Made by a program: the position numbers and the translations under genes
Shown: one piece after another, positions 48,310 to 59,726 of the stretch
How positions within the stretch are numbered: the stretch's first letter is position 1
How the letters are laid out: each line of letters begins with the position of its first letter
Source: Pomphorhynchus laevis
Taxonomy: Eukaryota; Acanthocephala; Palaeacanthocephala; Echinorhynchida; Pomphorhynchidae
Reading direction: 5' to 3'
DNA: 64,000 bases
Assembly (NCBI GenBank): GCA_012934845.2
Contig: WNNJ02003225.1
Location: 171,643-235,642, forward strand
The notes under the pieces: model-generated
What the model was told of the DNA's origin: nothing
Databases searched by the model: none
The model's input: only the letters and a program-made list of their open reading frames with translations

Positions 48310-48990
48310 ATGTAGGAACATCTATATTTTGAAAAATAAATGGTGTTCCAATGGGTGGTAATATTATCCAAATTATACCTGACTTATTTTCAAACTTTAA
48401 AGAATATGAATTTGTTCATAACTGTGAAATAAATTTAAATTATATGAAGATATTAAATATATGTTCCGATTTTGGTAGAACTATTCAGACAGACAACTTA
48501 TGCAGTTGTCTGTATATGTTGAAATACAAAAACTTTTATTTTAATAGTAACCTATTAAAATAGGTTACTATAAAATTACAGTCAAACAGAAAATCGTAAA
48601 ATACATAAATCATCAAAATATAATTAGAAGACAATTTTAACTAATCAGAGATTATATTACCAGGAACACAAAGTCTACAGTTCAAAAATAACTTGTCAGC
48701 AGAACAAATCAAACAATATAACTGAGTCTACGTATTTTATATTAAATATAAATAAAAATAAAGATACAAAATAAATAATTATAAAGGATTTTATACAATT
48801 TATAACTCTAAAATTTAAAATTGAAATTTAAAAAGTCAAATTTTATGAATTTACTAATAAATAACAGACGATGTATGAGGATAAGTATTGGAGTTGTTCA
48901 TGAGGAACTGGTATGTTATCAGGTTTCGGCACCATCCAAGTTGAATTATCGCTCCATTCCGCTAAGTGAATTCCGTTGCTATGGTAACAT
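48310..48990. mobile_element. RT-element pieces: RT (plus) and tail (minus)
   Basis: 48340-48440 (plus) reads GVPMGGNIIQIIPDLF and FKEYEFVHNC, the RT box also present at 4.45 kb. 48715-48960 (minus orientation) is a tail from TAACTGAGTCTACG to a GTTATCAGGTTTCGGCACC block. The two pieces face opposite ways. Confidence 0.65.
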
Positions 48991-49778
48991 AATATTTGTT
49001 GTTTAATTTGTTATCTTTTGATTCTTTTGATGTATGATGATAATAATCTAATATTACCATTAATATTTGGCAACTGGCGCTGGTTTAAATATTTATAATT
49101 TTCGGATTCGCTCTATTTTACTATTAATATATTGATTAATAGTAATAGATTAATTTATATTAATATATTGCTACTAATAACGACTTTAAACGTTCACTTA
49201 CATTTAAATTGTTGATAATTCACATTGTGATAACTGTAGATATTTAAAAATGTTTGCTGATTTAAATATTTTTAAACAGATAATCGTAAAATATATTGAA
49301 GTCAATTTTAACTATATTGAAAAAATAAGTTAAAAAATATCTTATGAGAATAATATCTTATTTTATCTCTGAGTTAGAATAAGATATTAATCTAGATAAC
49401 CCCGTTATGTAAAAGGAAATACATTGGCATGCATTTGTCCCAACTGCTATGGGATAAATAATGCAATTATTAAATGATGTCTTTGTTGATTCATGATGCA
49501 ATAATTGATTAAATGAAGAGACTACAAGTTATTTTTATATCTAAATTGTAAAATATTAAATATCACACTGCCTATTTCGTAAACGGACAATTAGCAGAAA
49601 GTAAAAACAGTAATTTCACTGTTTCGTAGTAAGATTATTTGATATTGTTGAGATTCTGTCATCGAAATCAGTTTTTGTAAATACGAAATTAAAAGGAATT
49701 AATTATATCGAACAAACTTATATATTAAATGTCGTACTTAATTTAATTGCTAGATGATAAAATTACAAAACGCATTTT

Positions 49779-50140
49779 TCTTCTTTTTCTTTCCCTTATC
49801 CCGCTTTGAGGCGGGGTCGGATATGTTGGATTTGTTTCTTCATTTCGCACTATTCGAATCGTGGTCTGGGTTAAGTCCGGAAGTCTTGAGCGTCGATTGA
49901 GAAAGTCTTTGAGAAATCAAAGAGTCTGAGAAGTCCTACCGCGTCTATTTCGGTGTACGCCCTAGCTTCATTGCAAAATTAAAGGACTTTACCATTAAAA
50001 ACGACTTTTGTTTGTATCCTCCTGATCGGTCTGTCGTATGAACCAGTCACCGGAAGTTGTCTGAGTTAAGCTAACCTCGGGGAGTATGCCGCGGAGAGTT
50101 CTCAGTATAAGCACGATTAGGAACGGACACACCCACATAA
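49779..50140 (-). mobile_element. 3' end of an RTE-type LINE
   Basis: Reading minus, the right end CCGCCTCAAAGCGGGATAAG is followed by GGAAAGAAAAAGAAGAA, which parallels the 3' terminus at 17390-17425. The 350 bp before it are GC-richer (about 50%) and probably untranslated RTE sequence, diverged from the 15-17 kb copy. Confidence 0.55.
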
Positions 50141-50541
50141 AATAACAAGACGCATAATTTGTAATTATAAGCCTCTTATCACAAGTCTGATGGATTTACC
50201 TCGGAAGAATTTTAAATTATTTTATAACTTACTTATCACAAGTCAGTTAAATTTACCACGGAAGAATTTTATTCTGTAATTGAATGTTAATGTATTGCCG
50301 ACATTATATTAATATGTTGACGTTTATCTTGCATTACATTCATGTAAAATTTACAAAATAAATATAAAGTGATAAGTAACAGCTGGATGATTTATTACAA
50401 ATAATATCTTACTAACATATTCTTTAACTAAGAAAAATTCGACAATTCTCACGAAATGTAACAAGTATTTCGATAGCAGATAAACACTTAGATTCGAAAC
50501 TAAATCAAAAACACAATTGTATATTCATTAATAAATTATGA

Positions 50542-53500
50542 TTATTCATCATTATCGAGCAAAACTGGATCTTTGATTACTATGTCCAGTAAACGCAAAT
50601 CAGGTGTAGGCCATTCACATTCAGACAAATCCATGCGGGTTTCTAAAAATAAAAGCAAAATCAAAAATAGTTTTAAACTAATTTTCTATATAAAAAATAT
50701 ATTGGAATTACATTTATAGATGTAAATTTATAGAACGCCTCGTTTAATAAATTAATATTTTTTAAAATATTATTGGATATTTTTTTAATAAAAAAATATC
50801 CAATAATATTACGGATGACACAATTTATAATAAAAAAAAGTACACAAATTGCATAGTATTTTTAAATAAAAACCCAAATTTATTATTTTGTCGTTTATAA
50901 GATATCATGTAATAGCTATTTCGGCTCTTATATCGGTCAAGTTTCTTGCGTTTTTTGTCAGGCTTTTTTTAAAAGTTTATTTTGAAATGTGGTAAGAAAA
51001 AACTTTTATATCAGAATCCTTCGAGTGATGTGAAAGAGTAGTTCCTGATGATAACAGCAGCTATTGAAATGTTGAACTAGACCTTTTCCTCAAATAGTAG
51101 GAATTGTCATTCCTTTGATATCATACTATAAATAAGTTCAAAGTTTATGCTTGAAAGTTAAAAAATAATTGATATTTCGTTATTTATTAGAATAAAAAAT
51201 CGTTTTCAAACGATTTAAGATCGTTTTCAAACGATTTACTACTTTAAGTTAAAGGGCGAAAATACAGTTGGAATGAAATTGCTTGTGAATGAATCAAAGA
51301 ACGAGGGTGATTTTTAGCATTTATATTGTAAATGCTGAAATCGCTTACTTTTAAATGCATGTGGTAAAAGCTAATGGTTATATTAATTAAATAAAAATAC
51401 AACCTTGAAAGGCAAATATCTTAATAAATGATACTTGAAGTATGTTGAATGAGTAACCTACCAAGCTTTATTTGACTAATTGGTTCGTCATATATAGAAG
51501 AATTCTCAGGCACAGTACGAAGAGAAGGCTTGAACTTTTTATTCTTGCAAAGCGTACTAAGTCTAGCCGCATAAGGAGCTATGTCTTCAAAATCATCTAA
51601 AATTAATGACAATAAAATAAAGTGCTAAATTATCGCAATTAAATCTCGATTACCCTCGGGCTCATCCACAAATGATTCATGATGTGAGTGATGTGCTGAA
51701 TCACTCGACAGAGTGCAAAGTGACTCTTGAAAATAGTCTGCGTTTCCTAATACAGGGGATATAGGATCTCCAATAGAATAAATGATTTTGACACCATCCT
51801 TTATAAACTCATTTAACTCTAACTAAAATTCAAATAAAATAATAATTTATCGTTTCTTTCAATGGACTAATATCTGCAAATTGATAAAAAGAGGTAAATT
51901 ATACGCAACATATGAACGTAGTGAGTTGAGTTTTGAAACAATTATTACAAGTCACTGTTCTATAATGGATAAAAAGGGTATAAAGGTTGAATTAGATAAT
52001 AAAACTATACCTATATTATATTGGAATCCAAAATTACATAAAAATCCAATAAAACATAGGTTCATATGTAGTGCGTTTAAATGTACATTAAAACCACTTT
52101 CTGTCTATATGAATAAAATACTTAAAGTAATTAAAGCACATTTTAAAAAATATTGCAAGGTAATCGAAATTAATACTGGTATAAAACACTATTTCAGTAT
52201 TAATTCTACAAAAGAATTTTAGAACACACAAAAGGAATAAATTTTCAAAATATAAATACATACGATTTTAGTACGCTTTATACAAATCTAGATTTAGCAG
52301 ATATTAAAGAAGCGTTAGTAAAATTAATTAATCTTATATTCGGAAAAAGATATACATATATATGTTATAATAATTATAACGCCTATCTAACAAAAATTAA
52401 ACCGTCTTCGATACATTGATGATATATGTGTATTTAATTCTAATAATATTTATTTAATTAGTGAGCACATTTATCCAGAAAGCCTTATTCTTAACAAAAC
52501 CAATATTAATGATAAAGAAGGTGTATATCTAGATATGAACATTAAATTAACATTAACTAAAACTACTATTAATTTATATCGTAAAGATGACATATTTAAA
52601 TTTACAAGAAACATATTTTTGCATGAGCATTCATGCATACCATATAATATAAAATATAATACATTAAATAATGAAATTTTAAGAATTGCAACAATATGTA
52701 ATGATATTGGCTTTCTTCAAAATCATTTAAATAATTTTATATATGCAAATTTTAAACTATGTTACTATAAAAATATCACAATAGTATTAAAAAAATAATT
52801 AAAATTAATAACGGAAAATGTTTATGGATGGATAATAAATAATATACTTTGTATTGGAATATAATACAAGATAATCAAATTTCATCAGGGGAAATATGCT
52901 ATTAACACGTATTTAGCCCCGCTGCTATGTTGGGTAGAGGAGTTAGGGCCGAAACCTGATAGCATAGCAGTTTCTTCTGATGAAATCTAATTCTTATTCT
53001 GATACAACGTCTGTTATTTATTAGTCAATTCATAAAAATTGACTTTTATTTAAAATTTTAATTTTTAATATTTGCTTGATATAATTGAGTTTAATATAAT
53101 TAAGATAAAAAATATTATTAAACGACAAATTCTTATGGATGAATAATAAATTATATACTTTGTATAATAAATATAACGCTTATCTAACAAAAACTTCAGC
53201 AATTAATAATAGAAGGTTTACATATAAACCTCCAATCATTTAGCTGGCTACATATTTTAGCTGGCTACATAATAGCTTCAGCTTTCAGGTCGCATTACGA
53301 CAAGAAGGATGCTGTCCAGACAACTGTACAGCTAAAATACAAGTTAGTCGAAGAGGTCCGCAAATATCCCAACAAAATGAAATTCAACCGACTACCAACA
53401 AGACGATTTCAATGACTCATTTCAATCTGATGGAGGACCACCATGCTTATTGTCAATATAGTGCTTGCTGAGGGATGAAACAACGATGATACAGATACGT

Positions 53501-55725
53501 CCACTGATGAGTCCCGCCCTGTGGAGTTGTCTGGACAACATGCTTTCTATTCTCGATATTGTTGTAAATCACTTGTTAATCATAATTACATCTGATCGTA
53601 TGTTTGAATTTGTAAATTCAAACAGATACCATACAAATGTAGATCCGCTTAAAATTACATTTGTAGATTATCTCTTCAATGGTGCTATTTTATGAAGACG
53701 CAAGCTAAACCTTTATGAATCAAAAAATAATAAGCAAAGATTTATTTTAAGTAATTTTAATAAATTACTAATAATGCGATTAGTTTATGATAATTAAAAT
53801 TTTTAATTTGTATCTAAAAATCGTGCTTCCAAGACACATAAGAACGTGATCGTTTAATATTTCAAAAATGTGATCATATAATCGAATATAATGATGCAAA
53901 TATAATCATATAACTGCAAATGCAATATCTACTATTATTTTGTAAGTATCAATAAGCGCTAAAACCTTTCAGTTTTTTCCTGAAATCAATTAATGCATCA
54001 TTGGTTTAATTAAGTATTTAAAGACAAATATACAATTCGTGAAATCAATTGATGATTTAAAATAAAAACGGATTAGTTAAGTGTTAATAACTGTTAATCT
54101 AAATCATCAGAGGAAATCTAGCATAAGCTCTGTGCATGGCAGTGCGTATTCCGGTTTAACCATGCATCAGGCACTAAATTCCTTTTAATAGAAATGCTGT
54201 TTTACAGGGACACTTTAAAGTGTACAAATATATATAATATAATTTGTTGTTACACCTGCCCTGGGACACACAATGGTGTACTCGTAAATAAATCACTATG
54301 TTTTCCTCATGATGAGGCATAAACACCAGGCAGCATTCTATATATCCTCATCAGATCTGATGAGGATATATAGAATGCTGCCTGGTGTTCATGAGGAAAA
54401 CCTAGTGATATATATATTAACTAAAATTTTTATTTTTTATTAATAAAAATTAAAATTTAATAAAAAAATTAATTTTTAAAACTTATTAGTTTAATTAAAC
54501 ATCTAATAAAAGATGTTAAAAAGAAATATTCCTTACACCAATATCAATGATTGTGTCCTCCAACGATTTTTTCTCGTACTTTTTGTTTTTATCCAATATT
54601 TGATTTTCCTGATTGTCTAGTTTCAAAACAGATTCCGCTGATGTTAGCTTGTTCTCGTCTAAATAGTTAATAATAAATTGAAAAACATAAATTTTAAACC
54701 TGATTTTTGTTTATCAAGAACATGTGACCTTCTTGGTTGTTTCAGATTTTTATGCTTTCGCATTTGGCGACTTCGCTCATTTGTGTTGTTCGTTAATCTG
54801 TTAGACGTCTAAAGATTGTTGTGTAACATATTTAAATGATTAAATTAGAAAAATTAATAATTTCCACACTTAATTTGGATTTTTCACTATGCAACTTAGT
54901 TAAAAACCGTTTCAAAATTTTATTTTAGTAATATTTAACTATTGCCCGTAAATATTTTTTCAATTATTATAACTTTAAAAATAACTTCACAAAATTTAAG
55001 ATTGTAAAAATTTAAAAATTTCAAGTTTAAAATTTTTAACTTTTAGAATTTGCATTCAATTAATTTTTAACGATACTTGTATTTTTAATAATGTATTGTT
55101 TGGTAATTTTATTAATTAAATGAAAATATTTCAGTTCATATTTCTATAGAGGCAAAAGTTAATCAGATCAAAGGCTGAGTTAGTTACTATATATTGCAAA
55201 AGCTTTCGCCGCGTTACTTCGGATTCATCAGTGGTTCATTGTAAGTAATTTGTAATAATCAAGACAATTTGTTTAACCCAAATCATAATTGGGTTCAACA
55301 AATCATATTTCTATAAATTGAAAACAATATGGGCAGAAACAAATTTATCTTCTCTAATCCAACTTTTGATTAATTAAAAATTAAAATAAAGAAATAGGGA
55401 GTTTAAAACCGTGTTAGTTAAGTTCAATTACGCATTCAGTTATTTGAACTAAACAGCAACATGTAATTATATCAATTTATCTGATATGTGATTAAACTAA
55501 AATTTTTATTTTCTATTAATTAAAATTTAAGTATGGATAAAAAATAAACTACAATTTGTTATAATAATTTAACATAAACACTTACAGAGTAATGGGATTT
55601 TATAGATGTACGAATTTTTGATGTTCTTCGATCGCCAAAGATACGTCTGTTACTTAGATTTGCGAAAGCCGTTCGATGATGCTGATCTCTGTTTGCAAGA
55701 GGCGCAGGAGTTTTAAGTTCGCTTT
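50542..55725 (-). CDS. Unidentified gene, last six exons (257 residues), destruction-box-like motif
   Basis: Exons in order are 55725-55586, 54808-54700, 54658-54537, 51822-51654, 51596-51462 and 50642-50542. All have GT-AG borders and matched phases, ending in TAA at 50542. The protein is hydrophilic. It begins SELKTPAPLANRDQ, HRTAFANLSNRRIF, then a basic stretch (RQMRKHKNLKQPRRSH) and an acidic and Ser/His-rich middle. It continues YSIGDPISPVLGN, FEDIAPYAARLSTLCK and YDEPISQIKL, ending ECEWPTPDLRLLDIVIKDP and LLDNDE. RTAFANLSN resembles an APC/C destruction box (R--L----N, with Phe for Leu), and TPAP is CDK-like; a cell-cycle substrate is a guess. The first exon needs one base from an upstream exon not found. 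The 2.7-kb third intron carries an RT element. Confidence 0.75.
51881..53090 (+). mobile_element. AT-rich RT element, longest copy in the window
   Basis: It lies antisense in an intron of the minus-strand gene. The pieces in order are N-terminal YWNPKLHKNPIKHRFICSAF and CTLKPLSVYMNKILK (51881-52222), then YDFSTLYTNLDLADIKEAL-like sequence (about 52262-52325) and FGKRYTYI. After a gap come YIDDICVFNS (52405-52440), YLDMNIKLTLTK and LHEHSCIPYN (52535-52798). The tail (52830-53085) has the pseudoknot-capable segment at 52916-52970. The block between LYTNL and YIDDI, including PMGGN, is deleted. The architecture (LPK-H, STLYT, RYIDD) resembles an RT group common in molluscs and cnidarians. I list it as Penelope-like with reservation. 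Confidence 0.8.
52916..52970 (+). ncRNA. Pseudoknot-capable segment in the RT-element tail
   Basis: Four short blocks alternate: GCCC (52916-52919), CTGCTATG (52922-52929), GGGC (52946-52949) and CATAGCAG (52963-52970). First pairs with third and second with fourth, which is H-type pseudoknot topology. The invariant CGAAACCTGATAGC lies between the last two. The 12.7-kb copy has GTTCC and GGGAC in the first helix, so pairing survives a change there. Function is unknown. Confidence 0.5.
54291..54409. repeat. Palindromic repeat of about 118 bp
   Basis: Arms run ATCACTATGTTTTCCTCATGA ... CACCAGGCAGCATTCTATAT ... CTCATCAGA and back, centred on CATCAGATCTGATG at about 54354-54355. The left arm has about 11 extra bases (ATGAGGCATAA). 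Each arm holds CTGATGAGG and ATGCTGCC, the words flanking the hammerhead core at 5.58 kb, but stem II and GAAAC are missing. Confidence 0.75.
55204..55231 (-). ncRNA. Hammerhead-like core
   Basis: Reading minus: CTGATGA, AT, stem CCG/CGG around AAGTAACG, C, GAAAG, then CTTTTGC, which can make a 2-bp mini stem III. The core bases are exact, but stem II is only 3 bp and no clear cleavage triplet follows. A TATATAG tract adjoins, as at 5.55 kb. It lies between exons of the minus-strand gene, in sense. Confidence 0.4.
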
Positions 55726-56368
55726 CTAAACCAAAATAGACAATACAGTGAAAAGAATACAACGATCCCGATTTGCTTCTTTGGCATTTTAAGCTGAAGA
55801 TCTATCAGTTCTTAATTTAATGTCAAGGTGTATATGCTTTTAAATATTTTCAAAAGATTTGAGTATAGTCCGTTATGTTTTCATCAAAAAATTTGGTTCT
55901 TAGTTTCAATTAAAAAAGAAATATGAAACTGATTTTTTCATTGTTTTTAATAAAAGTTAATTTCTTCTTAACTATCTCATTTCTTCTTGAGACTTTAGTA
56001 TCATTATAGAAAATATAAACTATAAAAATATGCAAAAATCAGATCACTCACAAACCGAAAAATATTACGTGTCTAGAAAAAATAATTACAAAAGAAAATA
56101 GCTTTTTGAAAATAAAAATAATTTTAATTTTATATGTAAACGAAAGTCTGGTGTAATGGGTTTTTAAAAAAAAACTTGATTCGTATCCGGAATAAAAATA
56201 TTGCAGCTAATTTCAAATTGTTAACCTGAAAATCACTTATAGAAACTATTATTTAATTTCTATAAATAGAAATTAGAAAATAATACAATAGAAATTATAT
56301 ATAGCAAATAATGTTAAATCCTAATTGCCGGAATAATTTTATAAATTTAAAGTTTAATGATTTAAAAT

Positions 56369-56690
56369 TTGGGATCCGGCGGATCACACACTAAAGGTAG
56401 GTTTATAATGGATTGCAATAATACGATTCCTTACCGACAAAAATCAGAAATGTGTATCTACACCACTGGAGCAGCTAGCCTAGTAGATGCAACATTGGAA
56501 GCTCGATACAGACGTTCTGTGTTTGAATCAGTTCAGCACCAGTGTACCGAGTACGCAGATAATAAGGGTCGAAACGTGACATGTAGGTCTAAATCAGCAG
56601 CTGATGAGTCCCGGCTGATTATTAGCGCCCTGCAGTATCAAGTATATGAATAATAACTGTGAGGAAAATGTCGTGCCACAACCAGAAGAA
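56369..56690 (+). repeat. GC-richer repeat with an open frame, partly shared with 12336-12455
   Basis: The frame 56369-56653 (CNNTIPYRQKSEMCIYTTGA, EARYRRSVFESVQHQC) has no family I recognise. Its last 120 bp, GGTCGAAACGTGACATGTAG, CAGCAGCTGATGAGTCCC, GATTATTAGCGCCCTG and AATGTCGTGCCACAACCAGA, recur at 12.34 kb. Because the second copy is not open in this frame, I treat it as repeat DNA rather than a gene. Confidence 0.5.
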
Positions 56691-57189
56691 TTTCAATTTA
56701 CATATGTAATCAAGTTAAATTTATAAAAACATTTAAATCTAATAATGTCGCGGATGTCGATTATCGCCCGCTGGCAAGTTATTCCATGCTGGATTTAAAA
56801 TCCAAAAATGACGAGGAAGCTTACCTGTTCTTAAGCATTTATTTTAACGAATGTCCTCTACGATCTTGTCGATATTGATTTGAACACAATCATTTGGATA
56901 ACCATTGACTTCGTAGATAATTTGATGCATTGGGACTAGATCAAGTACCATCATTTGATGATTAACCGACCAACGGGCTGACATCGTACTTTTTATAGAA
57001 AGCTATTTTCAACATTATTTGGTAAAACGTTAAACAATTCATTCAAGGTCAACAAATACACCAAGTGTACCTTGAAATGTTGCTGGTCCCGCAAATTTTA
57101 TTTGCTGGGAAGTCTTTAAGTTTTAATTATAAAACTTATAATTAAGTTAATAATTAATTAACTTATAGAAGTTATTATTTGAAAAATTC

Positions 57190-58600
57190 TACCTATTTAA
57201 TATAATTATAAAATAAACAAAACATAATAATGCTAAATCAAAATTTAATAATTAAATAATAAAATAAATAATTGTTTCTAGATTTTCTATAATTTGAGTT
57301 CTTTTCCGTTATTATAAGATGAATCATATTATAATATAATGGTTAAAAAGTATTAATAACTGATATTTAATATGAGAGTTAATTGAATAATAGTCAATTA
57401 TCGAAGCTTGATCAAAACGACGATGCTAACAGTAGTTAGCGAAATATCAAAAATATTTTACTTTTTTCTTTAATCCAGCTCTAATAATTATTTATCAATA
57501 ATGGATCATTATCAACTATGTAAAAAAAAGAAATTTTTTTGCCAATGTGATTGATTTATTCAGAAAATTTCTTGAAATCCGGTTTTCCTCTTCTTAAAAC
57601 CGGATTAATTTTATTTGAAAAATTCTGTATTTAATATAATTATAAAATAAACAAAACATAATAATGCTAAATCAAAATTTAATAATTAAATAATAAAATT
57701 AATAATTGTTTTTAGATTTTTTATAATTTCGAAATCGACGATGTCATAATGATTGGAACAAATCTAATCAGCTAACTGAGTCTACGTATTGTTATAATAT
57801 AATTATAAAATAAACTAAACATAATAATGCTAAATCAAAATTTAATAATTAAATAATAAAATTAATAATTGTTTTTAGATTTTCTATAATTTAAATCAAG
57901 TTAAAAAATAAAATTGAAATTTAAAATAAACGAAATTAAAATAATTGAAATATTTTATAATATTTTATAAAATATTATAATATTTTATAATAAATTTAAT
58001 TATTAAATTAAAATTTAATAATTATAATTTAATAATTATATTGTTTACAAATTTAAAATAATACAAAATAAAAATTAAATAATTATCAAATCAGCTAACT
58101 GAGTCTACGTATTTAATATAATTTAAAATAAACAAAACATAATAATGCTAAATCAAAATTTAGTAATTAAATAATAAAATTAATAATTGTTTTTAGATTT
58201 TCTATAATTTAAATCAAGTTAAAAAATAAAATTGAAATTTAAAATAAACGTCATTTTTAGGAATTGACTAATAAATAACAGACGTTGTAATAGAATAAGG
58301 AAAGTAGTTTTAGCTAATGTTAATTTAAATTAACTTAATTTAATTGATTTAATTTAATTTAAATTAATTTAATTTAATGTTAATGATTAGAGGTCATTGA
58401 GTTACGTATTGAATATAATGATAAAATTGAAAAAATGCTTTAATTAATTAAAGAGTTCTTATAATTAAATCAGCTAACTGAGTCTACGTATTTAATATAA
58501 TTATAAAATAAACAAAACATAATAATGCTAAATCAAAATTGAATAATTAAATAATAAAATAAAGAACTGTTATATTAATAACTGATATTTAATAACTGTT
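57190..58600 (+). repeat. Five head-to-tail copies of an AT-rich 130-200 bp unit
   Basis: Copies at about 57195, 57625, 57780, 58100 and 58480 share ATTATAAAATAAACAAAACA, TAATAATGCTAAATCAAAAT, TTAATAATTAAATAATAAAA and AATTGTTTTTAGATTTTCTA. Three are preceded by AACTGAGTCTACGTATT, the end word of the RT-element tail. An inverted copy lies at 46.8 kb. The unit seems to be the 3' part of a transposon repeatedly inserted next to itself. Confidence 0.7.
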
Positions 58601-58615
58601 ATACTCTCACATCAA

Positions 58616-58741
58616 GCATTAAACGCCTGGAACACGTTGCTAGGAGAAATAGCGTGTACCAAGGACTTCTCTCAATTTAAAGTTCAACTGCGTCAGTGGA
58701 TTAACGATCATGGCATTCCGGGTGTGTACAATATTATGTAA
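58616..58741 (+). mobile_element. C-terminal coding end of a LINE
   Basis: The frame reads ALNAWNTLLGEIACTKDFSQ and FKVQLRQWINDHG then stop, the usual end of Jockey/CR1-type RTs (A---WN-L---I----S---FK--L--WL). Probable polyadenylation words (CAATAAAAATAAA) follow at about 58821. Repeat copies 5' of it have replaced the rest of the element. Confidence 0.6.
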
Positions 58742-58956
58742 CCGCTATTTACTTATTTTCTATTTTTTATATTTTTCCTATGTGATCAGTTGAAACGGCC
58801 TTTTGGCTATAACTTGAAATACCAATAAAAATAAATTTGAAAAAATCTTATTTGAACAATTTCGTTAAATATACGCTATTGTGTTACAATATACAAACGT
58901 AACTTAAGAGCACTGCAAATCTTTAAATCTGAAATATTCTTAGTCAAATGATTAGA

Positions 58957-59114
58957 CTAACTTGATGGTAATGCAAACGGAATTTTGAGCATTGTACTAC
59001 TGTAAAATTTTGAACATTCAGAACAAATTATACGTTTACAAAAAAATAAATGATTATATATAACTGCGGTCGATCCATTTTTACATTCGGAACATTCAAC
59101 AAGGATCAATTTCG
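58957..59114 (-). CDS. Terminal exon with a Cys-rich finger
   Basis: A strong acceptor (CACGTTTTGTTTCTAG) precedes 52 codons: KLILVECSECKNGSTAVIYN, HLFFCKRIICSECSKFYSS, KIPFALPSS, stop. The spacing C-x2-C-x14-C-x4-C-x2-C partly fits the zinc-binding region of Emi/FBXO5-type proteins, but one ligand is missing, so this is only a suggestion. The exon begins with 2 bases completing a codon and is phase-compatible with the exon at 63334-63385; intervening exons are possible. Confidence 0.55.
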
Positions 59115-59600
59115 CTAGAAACAAAACGTGCAATTTGGATAAAATTGTAAGTTTTGTTTCTGGTGATGCTAGCAGCACAAGCTCCAGCATTCCATAAAGA
59201 AACGTTTTTAATTAGAATACAAATAACTTTATTAAAACGAAATTCTGATGTAATTGATTTTCAAACAACTTAATGTGATATGAAAATATTTGAAATAATT
59301 TCAAATTTTATTCGCTGAGACTGGTTGCTAATTCCCAAAGTAAATATTTGATATTTATTATACACATGTCTTAGCCTTATGGCTTTTTCCTTAATATGTT
59401 TTTGCCATATATACTTATACCCCAAAGCCTTAGGGATTTCTTAGCCTTGGGGCTTTTCATATTGGCATTTAATGAATTTAATAGAAATATATTCACACAA
59501 TAATTAATATCTTCAACAAGCAGGTCGTGATAATATTTGTTTGCCACAAATAATATTTGAGCTAGTCATTAATCAGATTCTTTAGTGAATTAATTTCATG

Positions 59601-59726
59601 TTAATCCTCAATTTGAATTTCTCTTTCATGTAAGTGTTTGATCGGATCTAAAATGGCATCAGTTTCTTGAATGAAATCCTCAGAGTACGATAGCTGACCA
59701 AAGTGAGAGTCACGTAGTAACCCTGA
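59601..59726 (-). CDS. Possible terminal exon of an unidentified gene
   Basis: The acceptor TTTAAATGTAG precedes 41 codons in phase 0: SGLLRDSHFGQLSYSEDFIQ, ETDAILDPIKHLHEREIQIE, D, TAA. It is acidic, hydrophilic and codon-like. It could be an alternative 3' end of the same gene as 58957-59114 or belong to another transcript; phase rules out direct joining to the 63.3-kb exon. Confidence 0.4.
   Translation of the reverse strand, partial: SGLLRDSHFGQLSYSEDFIQETDAILDPIKHLHEREIQIED

Noticed and set aside
52916-52970. HDV-like ribozyme reading of the pseudoknot segment
   Set aside because: The first two helices have the right order, but there is no convincing P3 or P4 and no clear catalytic cytosine in a P4-P2 joining stretch; a generic pseudoknot is as far as the sequence supports.
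53465-53695. 76-residue frame with CTGATGAGTCCC near its start
   Set aside because: TCCA-CTGATGAGTCCC-...-TGGA looks like a hammerhead start, but no GAAA or third stem follows within range. I could not support a ribozyme or a protein.
55741-55800. ATG at about 55788 as the start of the minus-strand six-exon gene
   Set aside because: Its frame does not join the 55725 exon in phase through any GT-AG intron I could place, so the first exon is left unresolved.
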